A stretch of 64,000 bases of DNA from Hominifimenecus microfluidus (GCA_020687485.1 JAJEQR010000004.1:51576-115575); one strand, 5' to 3'; shown: positions 49,594 through 58,391, counted from the stretch's first letter. The notes: a model not told the origin generated them from the letters alone. Numbers and translations: made by a program.

Positions 49594-51318
49594 ATGACAT
49601 ACTGGGTTCGATGGGAAAAAGAACAGAAGGCCATGGAAGTGAATGCCGGAAAGACACTGCTGGAAGTCATGATAGAAGCGGGCATGCATCCGGATGCCCC
49701 CTGCGGCGGGGAAGGAAAGTGCGGAAAATGCCGGGTATGGTGTCATGGACAAGGGGAAGAAGAGCGCGAGGTTCTGGCATGTCAGACCCGGGTGGACAGA
49801 GACCTCTGGGTTCGAACCGGAGAATCTGTCGGAGCAATTCATGTGCTGACTGGAGGATATGGAAGAAAGACGGAGATTCATCCGTTGGTAACTGTGCAGC
49901 GGATAGCCCTTGCGCCGCGAAAAGAACAGCCGGGACTTTCCGAATGGGAGCGGCTGCAGAAGGCATCCGGGATTCCTCTTCGTGAGAGTCTTCCGATGGT
50001 TCGGAAGCTTTCTCAGCGCAATACAAAGGACGGAGCAGATCTTTGGATTGTTCGCAGCAGAGAAAAGGTGCTGGAGTTATCTTTTGAGCAGGAAGAACCG
50101 CAGGTATGGGGAGCCGCTTTTGATATCGGTACCACATCACTGGCCGGGTATCTGGTGGATCTGAAAAGTGGTGAGGTACTAACAACAGCGAGCGCGATTA
50201 ATCCGCAGTTTTCTTATGGCGCGGACGTGATCGGACGGGCGAATTATGCGCTGGAGGAAAGCGAGGAACCGCTGACTGCCTGCATCCGGGAGAAAGTGAA
50301 TGAGATGCTGGCGGAGATGTGCAGACGGGCGCAGGGAAGCTGTCAGGATGTATATGCCGTCAGCATGGTGGGAAATTCCTGCATGCATCACCTCTTCCTG
50401 GGAATTTCTCCGCAGAGCATGGTACATGCGCCGTATCAGCCTGCCGTGAACCGGCATCTGATTCTTCCGGCTTCGGATCTTGGAATCGAAGCAGCCTCGG
50501 AAGCAGAAGTGTTCTGGCTTCCTCTGATTGCCGGCTTTGTCGGCGCAGATACTGTGGGAGGACTTCTTTCCACGGAGCTTGCCTGGCAGGATGAGCTCTC
50601 ACTTCTGATCGATATTGGAACAAACGGAGAACTGGTGATGGGGAATCGCAGCCGGAGAATGGCGTGCTCCACAGCGGCGGGACCTGCGTTGGAGGGGGCA
50701 AAGATTTCCTGTGGGATGCGGGGCGCGGACGGCGCGATTGAGCATGTAGAAGTGGATGAAAGCGGCGGTGTTCATATACAGGTCATTGGAGGTGGAATTG
50801 CAAAAGGAATTTGTGGATCTGGTCTGATTGATGCGATCGCGGTTCTACTCAGGATCGGGGTGATTGATGACGACGGTCATATGAACAGTGACGATCAGAT
50901 CGACGGGCAGCCGGTGTACTGGTTCCGTCGTCCGCAGGGAACTGATTCTGGCGTATATCTCAGTCAGAAGGATGTGCGTGAGGTTCAGCTTGCCAAGGGA
51001 GCAATCGCAGCGGGAGTTACTCTTTTGGCAGCGCAGCTGGGAATCACTCTGACAAAAATAGAGAAAGTATATTTGGCGGGTGCCTTTGGCACGTACCTGC
51101 GTCCGGAGAATGCCTGTCGGATTGGTCTGATTCCGCGGGAACTGGAGAATCGGATCACAGCAGTGGGAAATTCCGCCGGAGAAGGCGCGATACAGATTCT
51201 GACCTGTGAGAATGCGATTAGGGATGCGGAACGGCTGGCGCGTGAGACAGAATTTCTGGAGCTGGCTTCTCTGCCGGAATTTCAGGATGTATTTGTCGAT
51301 GAATTGAGCTTTGAATAA
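49594..51318 (+). CDS. RACo-like reductive activator of corrinoid proteins (DUF4445)
   Basis: This 574-residue protein has an N-terminal [2Fe-2S] ferredoxin domain (C36-x5-C42-x2-C45 in PCGGEGKCGKC, last Cys in VLACQT), a linker and a C-terminal ASKHA ATPase domain with AFDIGTTSLAGYL near residue 176 and LLIDIGTNGELV near 338. The family uses ATP to drive low-potential electrons into inactive Co(II) corrinoid proteins and restore Co(I). Its clients are probably the two corrinoid proteins of this locus. GGAGG lies 12 bases before the ATG at 49594; the frame is open for 36 codons upstream without support. A TATAAT box at 49556 with no good -35 suggests an activator. Confidence 0.92.
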   Translation: MTYWVRWEKEQKAMEVNAGKTLLEVMIEAGMHPDAPCGGEGKCGKCRVWCHGQGEEEREVLACQTRVDRDLWVRTGESVGAIHVLTGGYGRKTEIHPLVTVQRIALAPRKEQPGLSEWERLQKASGIPLRESLPMVRKLSQRNTKDGADLWIVRSREKVLELSFEQEEPQVWGAAFDIGTTSLAGYLVDLKSGEVLTTASAINPQFSYGADVIGRANYALEESEEPLTACIREKVNEMLAEMCRRAQGSCQDVYAVSMVGNSCMHHLFLGISPQSMVHAPYQPAVNRHLILPASDLGIEAASEAEVFWLPLIAGFVGADTVGGLLSTELAWQDELSLLIDIGTNGELVMGNRSRRMACSTAAGPALEGAKISCGMRGADGAIEHVEVDESGGVHIQVIGGGIAKGICGSGLIDAIAVLLRIGVIDDDGHMNSDDQIDGQPVYWFRRPQGTDSGVYLSQKDVREVQLAKGAIAAGVTLLAAQLGITLTKIEKVYLAGAFGTYLRPENACRIGLIPRELENRITAVGNSAGEGAIQILTCENAIRDAERLARETEFLELASLPEFQDVFVDELSFE

Positions 51319-51335
51319 AAGCGGAAGGAGAATTT

Positions 51336-51872
51336 ATGGAGTATAAGGAACTGGAGAAGATTGCAAAAGAATGCGGATTTACGCATACGGCTCCGCTGGC
51401 GGTAACTACCATGCAGATGAAGCAGGAAGTACGTGATATGTGCGCGCAGAACACCTGCGGGCAATATGGTAAAAACTGGTGCTGCCCGCCCGGATGCGGA
51501 GATCTGGAGGTCTGTCAGCAGACAGTGAATCAGTGTAAGGATGGCATCCTTGTTCAGACAGTTGGCGAGCTGGAGGACGAGATGGATGGAGAAGGTATGA
51601 TGGAGGCGCAGGAGGAGCATAGCAAGCATTTCCTGGCTATGGTGGATCGCCTTCATGAACTTGGAGTTCCTATGCTGCCTCTGGGAGCAGGAACCTGTAC
51701 CCGCTGTAAAGTGTGTACTTATCCGGATGCGCCGTGCCGTTTCCCGGAAAAAAAGATTTCTTCCATGGAAGCCTATGGCATGTTGGTATTGCAGGTATGC
51801 AAGGAAAATCATCTGGAATATTATTACGGCCCCAACGCAATTGCGTATACCGGTTGCTTTTTGCTGAAGTAA
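51336..51872 (+). CDS. DUF2284 metal-binding protein
   Basis: This 178-residue cysteine-rich protein has CAQNTCGQYGKNWCCPPGCGDLEVC in the first half (six Cys in close spacing) and GAGTCTRCKVCTYPDAPCRFPE in the second, which is the DUF2284 pattern. The Cys clusters suggest Fe-S or other metal binding, but the function is not established. The family often sits with corrinoid methyltransferase genes, as here between the activator and a corrinoid protein. GCGGAAGGAG precedes the ATG, and the gap to the activator gene is only 17 bases, so it is in the same operon. Confidence 0.88.
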   Translation: MEYKELEKIAKECGFTHTAPLAVTTMQMKQEVRDMCAQNTCGQYGKNWCCPPGCGDLEVCQQTVNQCKDGILVQTVGELEDEMDGEGMMEAQEEHSKHFLAMVDRLHELGVPMLPLGAGTCTRCKVCTYPDAPCRFPEKKISSMEAYGMLVLQVCKENHLEYYYGPNAIAYTGCFLLK

Positions 51873-51905
51873 CAGGTATACTTAAGTTGTTGTACGAAGA
51901 CAAGT

Positions 51906-52577
51906 TTGAAACGAAAGAGAGCCGCGTTTGATTTGAAATATCTAGAAGAAATTCGAAAAGCAATTGAATGTGGAAAACCGAAAGATACGGAACGGCTGAT
52001 CCGTCAGGCTCTGGAAGACGGCGAAAATCCGGCGGTGATTCTGGAAGACGCGATGGTTCCCGCCATGAGAACAGCCGGTGAAGCGTACCGCAGGGAAGAG
52101 AGTGATATTCCGAAGATTCTGCTGGCTGCACGCAGTATGCAGAAGGGGCTGAATATCCTGGAACCGATTCTGGAACAGGATCCCGATCGTCACCCTGGTA
52201 CCGTGATTCTGGGTACAGTAGAAGGAGATCTTCATGATGTGGGGAAGAATCTGGTGGCAATTATGCTGCGAAGCGCAGGCTTTGAAGTGATCGATCTTGG
52301 CGTAGATGTATCCGGGCGTATGTTTCAGCGAGCAATCAAGGAACATCCGGAAGCGGAGATCGTGTGTATCTCCTCTCTTCTTACGACGTCTATGCCAGGT
52401 ATGCGGCAGATTGTGAAGCAGCTGAAGCGGACGCGGGGATTTCACATGAAGATTATGGTAGGCGGCGGCTCCATTACACAGGAATTTGCGGATGAGATCG
52501 GAGCGGATGCCTATACTACGAATGCTGTGGATGCCGTGGATGTCGCGAAGCGTTTTGTGCAGCACAGTGACAGCTAA
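51906..52577 (+). CDS. Methyltransferase corrinoid protein, second copy
   Basis: This protein of about 223 residues has the same two-domain plan as the first corrinoid protein: a helical cap (AMVPAMRTAGEAYRREESDIPKILLAARSMQ), then a B12 domain with H110 in GDLHDVGKNLVAIML, VIDLGVDVS, SSLLTTSMPG and VGGGSITQEFADEIGADAY. The two share long stretches of identity but clearly differ, so they probably serve different substrates or partners. The start is unclear: no ATG is present, TTG at 51906 opens the frame, and TTG at 51933 after GAAAGAGAG is an alternative that trims nine residues. It lies between the DUF2284 gene and the regulator. Confidence 0.9.
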   Translation: MKRKRAAFDLKYLEEIRKAIECGKPKDTERLIRQALEDGENPAVILEDAMVPAMRTAGEAYRREESDIPKILLAARSMQKGLNILEPILEQDPDRHPGTVILGTVEGDLHDVGKNLVAIMLRSAGFEVIDLGVDVSGRMFQRAIKEHPEAEIVCISSLLTTSMPGMRQIVKQLKRTRGFHMKIMVGGGSITQEFADEIGADAYTTNAVDAVDVAKRFVQHSDS

Positions 52578-52595
52578 GAAGGGGAGGCGAATCGC

Positions 52596-54107
52596 TTGAA
52601 GCTTGCGGTTATGACAGTGGCGGAGCGGCTGAAGAACTGTTTCCCTGACATAAGAATACAGATCCGGGAGGGGAGTCCGATGGGACGCCCTCTTTTCTGT
52701 GTAAATGAAGACGAACGAAAGCAGGGGCATTTCTATTTTCTGGCTTCTCCGGTGAAAGAACCGGAAAATGTCAGGAAGTGCTGCTTTCTTGCTGGAAAAT
52801 GGATCACACAGGCCGGATGGACCGGCGATTATATCAGCCTGGAGCCGCCAGAGCTTCTTTTCAACGCGGTACAGCAGATTTTTGACGAGCTGGAGGAATG
52901 GGAGCAGAAGCTGCAGAAGATTCGTGAGAACGCAGGAGGCGTTCGGGAGCTGCTGCAGGCATCAGCGGAAATTTTTCAGAATCCGCTGGTTTTGATGGGA
53001 CAGGATTTCTCCCTGGTGGCGGAGAGCGGACTGGATCAGTTCCGTGAAGGAGAAGCATTATTCTATCCCGGATCGGAGCGCATGGAGTTGATTAATGCGC
53101 TGAAGCAGGATGAGCAGTATAATGCCATGTTGGAGCGCGAGGATGTGGTATGGTTTCCCGGACACATCGTGGGTTTTAACAGCTGGAATATCAATTTGCA
53201 GGAACCAAATGCTGTCTGGTATCGTCTGATCCTGATGGAGTATCGGAAGACGCTGGGAGAGAGCGACGCATATCTGCTGAAGGTACTGGCATATCATGTG
53301 AGGATGGCATTGCATGCAGGGAGCGCGGAGCATACCGGTGGTGAAAATCTGCGGTCGGTATTCCGGAGAGTTCTGACGGATCGTACCGCGGATTATATGG
53401 AGATCAGCCGGAAGCTTATCGCTCTAGGCTGGGGCGCGGAGGATGAATACCTCTGTCTGGTCTATCAGACGACTTATCTGGACCAGAGAAATCTGACGGC
53501 ACATGCAATCTGCAGTTATATGGAAGAACAGATCCCACATACAAGCAGTTTCCCTTTTAAAGAAGATATCGTCTGTTTCTTTGATCTTACGCTGATCGGC
53601 GAAAGCGCGGAAGACCTGGGCAATCGTCTGAAATATTTTATCCGCGAGAGCTTTCTGAAAGCTGGCTACAGCCGGGTGATGACCGGGCATTCCAATCTTC
53701 GCAGACAGTATATTCAGGCGACACTGGCACTGGATGTGGGCGGGAGAAAGATGCCCTATCTCTGGATCCACTGGTTCGACAGGATCGCCTTCACCTATAT
53801 TCTGGAGCAGAGCACCAGGCGACTGCCGGGATATATGCTCTGTCATGAGAAGCTTCCGAGACTGAAGGAGATCGATGCGCAGCAGCATACGGAATATTAC
53901 CGGACACTTCGGGTTTATCTGGAGGAAAATCTGAACGCAACACAGACGGCGCGGGAACTTTATATTCACCGAAGTACGCTGCTGTACCGTCTGGAGAGAA
54001 TCCGGGAGATTCTGGATTCGGATCTCACCGATCCGGATGAGCTGCTTTATCTGAATTTTTCCTTCCGTCTGTTGGAACAGGAGGAGCAGAAAGATACCGG
54101 ATCGTAA
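52596..54107 (+). CDS. PucR-type (HTH_30) transcriptional regulator, second copy
   Basis: This 503-residue protein ends in a PucR-type helix-turn-helix (LRVYLEENLNATQTARELYIHRSTLLYRLERIREI). The preceding sensor region contains a GAF-like stretch (ASAEIFQNPLVLMGQDFSLVAESGLD) near residues 120-150. Start codon is TTG at 52596, backed by GGGGAGG 9 bases upstream; the first ATG (52611) is too far. It closes the operon with the corrinoid activator and corrinoid protein and probably controls it. The first PucR-type regulator at 35694 has the same length and architecture and flanks the UroD-like gene, so the two loci appear to share a regulatory scheme. Confidence 0.87.
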   Translation: MKLAVMTVAERLKNCFPDIRIQIREGSPMGRPLFCVNEDERKQGHFYFLASPVKEPENVRKCCFLAGKWITQAGWTGDYISLEPPELLFNAVQQIFDELEEWEQKLQKIRENAGGVRELLQASAEIFQNPLVLMGQDFSLVAESGLDQFREGEALFYPGSERMELINALKQDEQYNAMLEREDVVWFPGHIVGFNSWNINLQEPNAVWYRLILMEYRKTLGESDAYLLKVLAYHVRMALHAGSAEHTGGENLRSVFRRVLTDRTADYMEISRKLIALGWGAEDEYLCLVYQTTYLDQRNLTAHAICSYMEEQIPHTSSFPFKEDIVCFFDLTLIGESAEDLGNRLKYFIRESFLKAGYSRVMTGHSNLRRQYIQATLALDVGGRKMPYLWIHWFDRIAFTYILEQSTRRLPGYMLCHEKLPRLKEIDAQQHTEYYRTLRVYLEENLNATQTARELYIHRSTLLYRLERIREILDSDLTDPDELLYLNFSFRLLEQEEQKDTGS

Positions 54108-54215
54108 GAAACAGAGCAAAAGTCTGTGCGGCATATTTTATAGTAGACACTGCAAAGCACTTGTGTTAAAATATGCGAAGCGATTTACATTGGTCTGTTA
54201 TTGGAAGGGAGATCT

Positions 54216-54692
54216 ATGCTTACTTATTTGATCGTTTTTATTATTTCCATGTTTCCGCTGGTAGAGCTTCGCGGAGCGATTCCCTATGGATTAACCATGG
54301 GGATGTCTCTGACGCCGACCTATATCATTGCGATTATCGGGAATATGCTGCCGGTTCCGTTCATTTACTTTTTCGCCAGAAAGATATTGGAGTGGGGCGC
54401 GGAGAAACCAGGCATCGGAGGTTTCTTCTCCTGGTGCCTGACGAAGGGCGAGAAGGGCGGACAGAAGCTGCAGGCGAAGGCGGGACGCGGTCTGTTTGTA
54501 GCACTATTGCTGTTCGTGGGAATTCCGCTGCCGGGAACCGGCGCATGGACAGGAACATTGGCCGCCAGTCTTCTGGATATGGATTTTAAGTCCAGTGTAC
54601 TGGCCTGCATGGGCGGCGTACTTTTGGCAGGCGTGATTATGGCACTGGCATCAACAGGTGTACTTGGCGCATTCGGAGCACTGGCCGCGTAG
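54216..54692 (+). CDS. Small multi-drug export protein family (COG2426)
   Basis: This 158-residue membrane protein with four spans has the family sequence FPLVELRGAIPYGLTMGMS at the start and FVGIPLPGTGAWTGTLAASLLDM in the middle. The annotation small multi-drug export comes from old family names; transport has not been well demonstrated. GGAAGGGAG lies 6 bases before the ATG at 54216. It is alone between the corrinoid locus and the tryptophan T-box operon. Confidence 0.9.
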   Translation: MLTYLIVFIISMFPLVELRGAIPYGLTMGMSLTPTYIIAIIGNMLPVPFIYFFARKILEWGAEKPGIGGFFSWCLTKGEKGGQKLQAKAGRGLFVALLLFVGIPLPGTGAWTGTLAASLLDMDFKSSVLACMGGVLLAGVIMALASTGVLGAFGALAA

Positions 54693-54785
54693 TAGAGCGT
54701 GATATCCGTGAGCGGCATGGTTATTTCGGTAGGGCATGCCGCTATGGCTTTTTCACAAAGCTCCGGACGGATTTGTGTCAGGGGC

Positions 54786-54814
54786 TTGACAAATAGAAAA
54801 AACGTGCATATAAT
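54786..54814 (+). promoter_or_regulatory. Consensus promoter of the T-box operon
   Basis: TTGACA (54786-54791), a 17-bp spacer and TATAAT (54809-54814) match the sigma-A consensus at all twelve positions. Confidence 0.9.
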
Positions 54815-54819
54815 CAAAA

Positions 54820-55103
54820 AGTAAGGAAACAACCAAAACCGTTGAGGAAGAGAAGTAGCCTGTATAAGCGAACCTCCAGCGAGTCCCGGACAGTGCGAGC
54901 GGGACGGGAAGCAGCCGGTGAATGGACTTCGGAGGGCGGACTGAACGGCGTTTTGCCAAGTAGGGACCGACGGGAATCCCACCCGTTATCCATGGGACAC
55001 GTATAGATGGTACGTGAAGCGAGAGGGCGTGTGAACGTCAATTTGGGTGGTATCGCAGAAGCAGCGGCTTTTGTCCCATGGTGGGACAGAGGCTGTTTTT
55101 TTA
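54820..55103 (+). ncRNA. T-box riboswitch, tryptophan specifier (UGG)
   Basis: The leader has the T-box stem I start GAAGTAG (AGTA at 54854), the specifier strand GGTGAATGGACTTC with TGG at 54923-54925, and the T-box sequence TTTGGGTGGTATCGC (55042-55056). A terminator competes with the antiterminator. UGG is the tryptophan codon, so uncharged tRNA-Trp should allow transcription of the downstream ABC importer. The bulge reads UGGU, which would pair with a G discriminator only by wobble. Confidence 0.9.
55059..55103 (+). terminator. T-box-controlled terminator
   Basis: TGTCCC-ATGGT-GGGACA forms the core, extended by CAGCGGC pairing with GGCTG, followed by TTTTTTT. Confidence 0.85.
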
Positions 55104-55162
55104 TTTCCACAGCTGCTTTTAAGAATATGGCTCCATCTCCACCCGCACCAGGAGGAATTATT

Positions 55163-56266
55163 ATGAAGAAGGAAATGGTAAAGAAAGTATTTGCATGCGG
55201 CATGAGTGCAGCGATGGTTTTCGCAATGGCGGCCTGCGGAGGAAGTTCCGAGACAACGGCGGCAGCGGCAGACACCACGGCAGCGGCAGCAGACACCACA
55301 GCGGCAGCAGATACCACGGCAGCAGCGGCGGATACCACAGCAGCCGCAGAGACAGGTCTGAAGGATACGTATAAGGTTGCGGTTGTTAAGCAGATGGACC
55401 ACGCTTCCCTGGATGAGATCGCGGATGCCATCGTAGCAGAGCTTGATAAGCTGGCGGAAGAGAACGGCATTACCATTGATTACGGTCAGGTTTATTCCGG
55501 CCAGGGTGATCAGTCAATTCTGATGCAGATCGGCGATCAGGCGATCTCCGACGGCGTAGACGCAATTATTCCGATTGCGACTTTGGCAGCGCAGGTAATG
55601 ACCAGCTGTGCAGAAGAGACGAAGACTCCGGTTGTATTTGCAGCTATCTCCGATCCGGAGGAAGCTGATCTGGTTGGTATTGATTATGTAACCGGTACCA
55701 GCGACGCACTGAATACAGATTTCATTCTGGATATGATGCTGGCACAGAATCCGGATGTGCAGAAGGTTGGCCTGCTGTATTCCCTGTCAGAGCCGAACTC
55801 CACAACCCCGATCGCGGAAGCCAAGGCTTATCTGGATGCAAAGAATATTGAATATGTAGAGGCAACTGCGAACACGAACGATGAGGTTATCTCCGCGGCC
55901 AGCGTTCTGGCATCGGAAGGTGTGGATGCGGTATTCACTCCCACCGACAACATCATCATGGCAGCTGAAACGACGATCGCGCAGACCTTCGCGGAGGCAG
56001 GTATCCCCCATTACACCGGAGCGGATTCCTTTGTACGCAATGGCGCATTCACGACCTGCGGTGTAAACTATACCGATCTGGGAACGAAGACCGCGGATCT
56101 TGCTTTCGAAGCGATGACGAAGGGCATGGACGGTATGGAAGATTTCTACAAGATGGATGGCGGCATCATCACGGTAAATACTGAGACAGCAGCCGAGCTT
56201 AAGATCGATTATTCTGTATTTGCAGATATGGGAGAACTGGTTGAGGTAACGACAACGGAGGATTAA
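55163..56266 (+). CDS. trpX: ABC transporter substrate-binding lipoprotein (TrpX type, COG2984)
   Basis: This 367-residue protein has a lipoprotein signal with lipobox AMAAC (Cys25), a Thr/Ala linker of repeated DTTAAAA units to about residue 65, and a COG2984-type binding domain with KVAVVKQMDHASLDEIADAIV, YSGQGDQSILMQIGDQAI and VLASEGVDAVFTPTDNIIM. Homologues regulated by tryptophan T-boxes are taken as tryptophan receptors. The upstream UGG T-box supports tryptophan here, though direct evidence is lacking. AGGAGG precedes the ATG at 55163; the open frame upstream crosses the T-box terminator and is not used. It is first of a three-gene importer. Confidence 0.9.
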   Translation: MKKEMVKKVFACGMSAAMVFAMAACGGSSETTAAAADTTAAAADTTAAADTTAAAADTTAAAETGLKDTYKVAVVKQMDHASLDEIADAIVAELDKLAEENGITIDYGQVYSGQGDQSILMQIGDQAISDGVDAIIPIATLAAQVMTSCAEETKTPVVFAAISDPEEADLVGIDYVTGTSDALNTDFILDMMLAQNPDVQKVGLLYSLSEPNSTTPIAEAKAYLDAKNIEYVEATANTNDEVISAASVLASEGVDAVFTPTDNIIMAAETTIAQTFAEAGIPHYTGADSFVRNGAFTTCGVNYTDLGTKTADLAFEAMTKGMDGMEDFYKMDGGIITVNTETAAELKIDYSVFADMGELVEVTTTED

Positions 56267-56270
56267 TATC

Positions 56271-57179
56271 ATGTTATTTATTGCACAGACTGCTCTGGAA
56301 CTGGGCTTTGCCTATGCCCTCGTTTCACTGGCGCTTTTTCTGAGTTACCGGATCCTGGATATTGCGGATCTGACCACGGACGGCGGTTTTGTTCTCGGAA
56401 TGGCCGTTTCCGTATCCTGTGCCGCATCAGGACACCCGTTCCTCGGGATCTTTGCCGCCATGGCAGCCGGTGCAGCGGCAGGATTTGTGACGGCATTCCT
56501 TCAGACCCGTCTGGGGGTTCCGTCAATCCTTGCCGGAATCGTGACGAACACCGGTTTATATACGGTGAACCTGATGGCGATGGGATGGACTTCGAACATC
56601 AATCTGCTGAAGAAGGAGACCATCTTTACTCTGTTCAAGAAGACCGGAATCGGCGGCGAGTGGTATGAGCTGCTTCTGATTGCTGTGATTGTAATACTTG
56701 CGATGATTTTGTTGAACTGGTTTCTGAGAACCCGCATAGGGCTGTCCATTCGTGCGACTGGCGATAACCGTGCAATGGTGAAGGCATCCTCCATCAATCC
56801 GGCGTTTGCGATCACGGTAGGCCTCTGCATCGCGAATGCGCTAACGGCTCTATCTGGAGCAATCGTTGGTCAGATGCAGAAATCAGCGGATATTAACGGC
56901 GGTACTGGTATTGTAGTTATCGGTCTTGCCTGTCTGATTATTGGCGAGACGGTGATTGGCCGCCGCTCGATTCTGCGCAACATCATTGCAGTGCTGGTCG
57001 GAAGCATTATTTACCGTTTCATCTATGCGATCATTCTGAAGACTTCGATCGTGCCGATCGAGTGTCTGAAACTGATGACGGCGATCATCGTGGCACTGGC
57101 CATCGCAATGCCTACGCTGAAGGCGTACGCAGCATTCCAGAAAAAAAAGATGGCTGCCGCCAGAAAGGGAGGACGCTAG
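56271..57179 (+). CDS. trpY: ABC transporter permease (TrpY type, COG4120)
   Basis: This 302-residue permease has about eight membrane spans and belongs to the branched-chain-amino-acid/ribose type fold (LivH-like). The typical segments are RILDIADLTTDGGFVLGMAV and GLSIRATGDNRAMVKASSINPAFAITVGLCIANALTALSGA, which contains the EAA-like loop. It is located 4 bases after the receptor gene and one base before the ATPase gene, so the three form one operon. The substrate is inferred to be tryptophan from the T-box. Confidence 0.9.
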   Translation: MLFIAQTALELGFAYALVSLALFLSYRILDIADLTTDGGFVLGMAVSVSCAASGHPFLGIFAAMAAGAAAGFVTAFLQTRLGVPSILAGIVTNTGLYTVNLMAMGWTSNINLLKKETIFTLFKKTGIGGEWYELLLIAVIVILAMILLNWFLRTRIGLSIRATGDNRAMVKASSINPAFAITVGLCIANALTALSGAIVGQMQKSADINGGTGIVVIGLACLIIGETVIGRRSILRNIIAVLVGSIIYRFIYAIILKTSIVPIECLKLMTAIIVALAIAMPTLKAYAAFQKKKMAAARKGGR

Positions 57180-57180
57180 T

Positions 57181-57981
57181 ATGCTTTCGATTCAGAATAT
57201 TTCCAAGACATTTAATCCGGGAACGGTGAATGAGAAGACGGCGCTCCATGATTTTTCCCTGAACCTGGAACCGGCGGATTTTGTCTCCATTATCGGCTCG
57301 AACGGCGCCGGCAAGTCCACGCTGTTCAACGCGGTTGCCGGAAGCTTTTATGTGGACGAAGGCAGCATCTGCCTGGACGGGAAGGATATCACCTTCATGA
57401 CAGAGCATAAGCGAAGCCGCATGATTGGCCGCCTCTTCCAGGATCCGAACAGTGGAACGGCGCCCCATATGACAATTGAAGAGAATCTGGCGCTGGCCTA
57501 TCTTCGCTCCTCGAAGGGCAAAGCTCCGTTCAGCCGGATCAGCAAGAAGGATCAGAGCCTTTTCCGTGAGCGCCTGTCACTTCTGAATATGGGACTGGAG
57601 GATCGCATGACGCAGCCGGTTGGACTTCTTTCCGGTGGACAGCGCCAGGCACTGACACTTCTCATGGCGACGATTGTTACACCGAAACTGCTTCTTCTGG
57701 ATGAGCATACGGCGGCGCTGGATCCCGGTACGGCAGAGAAGGTGCTGGAGCTGACCCGCACGATTGTGAAGGAAGAGAAGATCACCTGTATGATGGTCAC
57801 TCATAATATGCACCAGGCGCTTTCGCTTGGCAACCGCACGATCATGATGGCGAATGGACAGGTCGTGTTGGATGTATCCGGCAGCCAGAGAGAAGGCATG
57901 ACCGTGGAAGATCTGCTGGCGCGCTTCAAGGCGGGAACCGGAAAGGATCTGGATAACGACCGGATTCTTCTGGCAGATTAG
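57181..57981 (+). CDS. trpZ: ABC transporter ATP-binding protein (TrpZ type, COG1101)
   Basis: This 266-residue ATPase has Walker A (GSNGAGKSTL near residues 40-49), a signature LLSGGQRQALTL and Walker B LLLLDEHTAALDP. The His in place of Pro after DE is the rule in this branch of single-permease importers. It energises uptake with the TrpX/TrpY-type partners encoded before it. The small DUF6472 gene follows 8 bases downstream and is probably in the same transcript. Confidence 0.93.
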   Translation: MLSIQNISKTFNPGTVNEKTALHDFSLNLEPADFVSIIGSNGAGKSTLFNAVAGSFYVDEGSICLDGKDITFMTEHKRSRMIGRLFQDPNSGTAPHMTIEENLALAYLRSSKGKAPFSRISKKDQSLFRERLSLLNMGLEDRMTQPVGLLSGGQRQALTLLMATIVTPKLLLLDEHTAALDPGTAEKVLELTRTIVKEEKITCMMVTHNMHQALSLGNRTIMMANGQVVLDVSGSQREGMTVEDLLARFKAGTGKDLDNDRILLAD

Positions 57982-57989
57982 GAGGCAGT

Positions 57990-58172
57990 ATGGCGGACGG
58001 TGGATGCTGTGAGTTCTGCGCAAATTACGCTTATGATGAAGAAGACGAATGTTATTACTGCGAAGTAAATCTGGATGAGGATGAGATGTACCGCTTCTTA
58101 AGCGGAAGCTCCCGCAGCTGCCCGTATTTCCAGATGGATGACGAGTATAAGGTGGTACGGAAGCAGATATAA
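57990..58172 (+). CDS. DUF6472-type small Cys-rich protein
   Basis: This 60-residue acidic protein starts MADGGCCEFCANYAYDEED and has six Cys (CC, C, C, and later SCPYF), with YRFLSGSSRSCPYFQMDDEY as the other conserved block. It is a small family (I recognise it as DUF6472) restricted mainly to Lachnospiraceae-like bacteria, with no known function. The spacing of the Cys residues could bind zinc. TTAGGAGG precedes the ATG. A strong terminator follows 50 bases after the stop, so it ends the tryptophan importer operon. Confidence 0.85.
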   Translation: MADGGCCEFCANYAYDEEDECYYCEVNLDEDEMYRFLSGSSRSCPYFQMDDEYKVVRKQI

Positions 58173-58223
58173 CACGAGTAGATAATAGAAGATTGACCGA
58201 AGTTCTTTTATGGTATGGTTCAG

Positions 58224-58260
58224 GACCGGCTTCCTGCATGAGCAGGAGGCCGGTTTTTTA
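58224..58260 (+). terminator. Terminator of the tryptophan importer operon
   Basis: ACCGGCTTCCTGC and GCAGGAGGCCGGT pair with one mismatch around ATGA, followed by TTTTT. Confidence 0.9.
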
Positions 58261-58391
58261 AGAAAGGATTAAGTATACAACTATTGCAAATAGTCATATA
58301 CTCTGGTAAAATAGAACTGAAACCTTTCTGAATGCCTTTTGTGGCAGAAATGTAAGTTTCAGAAAGCAGTCATGAGAATCAGGGAGAAGAC

